DNA of 6,769 bases from Deltaproteobacteria bacterium (GTDB taxonomy: Bacteria; Desulfobacterota_B; Binatia; UBA9968). The notes beneath the pieces were generated by a model, which saw only the letters and a list, made by a program, of their open reading frames with translations, ran no database searches and had not been told where the DNA came from. The DNA lies in NCBI GenBank assembly GCA_005879255.1, contig VBKY01000306.1, forward strand, positions 1 through 6,769, written 5' to 3'. A program made the translations under genes and the position numbers. Below are positions 6,660 through 6,769 of this stretch, piece by piece (the first letter of the stretch is position 1; the number at the start of each line of letters is the position of its first letter).

Positions 6660-6769
6660 CTAACCTCGCTGGCAGTCCTTCGTTTCCCGCGGGTGTGTTC
6701 GAGTGAACAATAGCGAATTGCTGATGTCCAACTCGTGGCTAGAAAAAGCACAGCAATGATAGCCAGACA

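Noticed and set aside
6700..6769. Short frames (GTG at 6703, ATG at 6756) and the TGGCTA/TAGCCA inverted repeat at 6736-6765 at the right edge
   Set aside because: The first frame is only 18 codons, the second is cut by the window after four codons, and the repeat is just 6 bp with an 18-base loop. None can be supported.
1..6769. CRISPR arrays, tRNA or rRNA genes, transposases and insertion-sequence ends
   Set aside because: No regularly spaced direct repeats, cloverleaf, rRNA-like stretch or transposase-like protein was seen on either strand.

Overview
The window comes from a Gram-negative bacterium: its left edge carries an outer-membrane efflux channel, which needs an outer membrane. Its main content is a compact triterpenoid (hopanoid) locus on the + strand. 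Base composition is moderately GC-rich, and GTG or TTG starts appear likely for several genes. I cannot assign a phylum. Gene content and family type would fit a proteobacterium or one of the uncultured soil lineages near Acidobacteriota, Verrucomicrobiota or Desulfobacterota, but this is a guess.

Layout: (1) 1-1026, the 3' two thirds of a NodT/OprM-type RND efflux outer-membrane factor, cut by the window edge and probably the last gene of an unrelated efflux operon. (2) 1027-1764, about 740 bases without an intact recognisable gene. It contains a 63-codon reading frame behind a near-perfect ribosome binding site (1177-1368), which looks like the stranded N-terminus of a larger protein, and a 14-bp-stem hairpin (1589-1625). 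Nothing supportable was found in 1027-1164. (3) 1765-2652, a short-chain polyprenyl diphosphate synthase of the bacterial FPP synthase type. (4) 2653-2827, a 175-base gap with a perfect 14-bp palindrome and the strong ribosome binding site of the next gene. (5) 2828-3985, a single-enzyme-type squalene synthase. (6) 3982-5961, squalene-hopene cyclase. (7) 5961-6659, the hopanoid-associated nucleoside phosphorylase-like protein HpnG. (8) 6660-6769, the start of the next intergenic region or gene, with nothing I can call.

Together the four terpenoid genes read as a pathway in reaction order: C5 units to farnesyl diphosphate (1765-2652), two farnesyl diphosphates to squalene (2828-3985), squalene to the pentacyclic hopene/hopanol skeleton (3982-5961), then processing of adenosylhopane towards ribosylhopane and bacteriohopanetetrol-type extended hopanoids (5961-6659). 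The last three genes overlap by 4 and 1 bases and are almost certainly cotranscribed. The radical-SAM enzyme HpnH that supplies adenosylhopane is not in the window and is expected nearby. I see no tRNA, rRNA, CRISPR array, insertion sequence or phage gene. The pathway is known. The points worth a second look are the use of one squalene synthase instead of the HpnC/D/E trio, an unusual C-terminal segment in the FPP synthase, the truncated gene with its intact translation signal, and two non-coding symmetrical elements.
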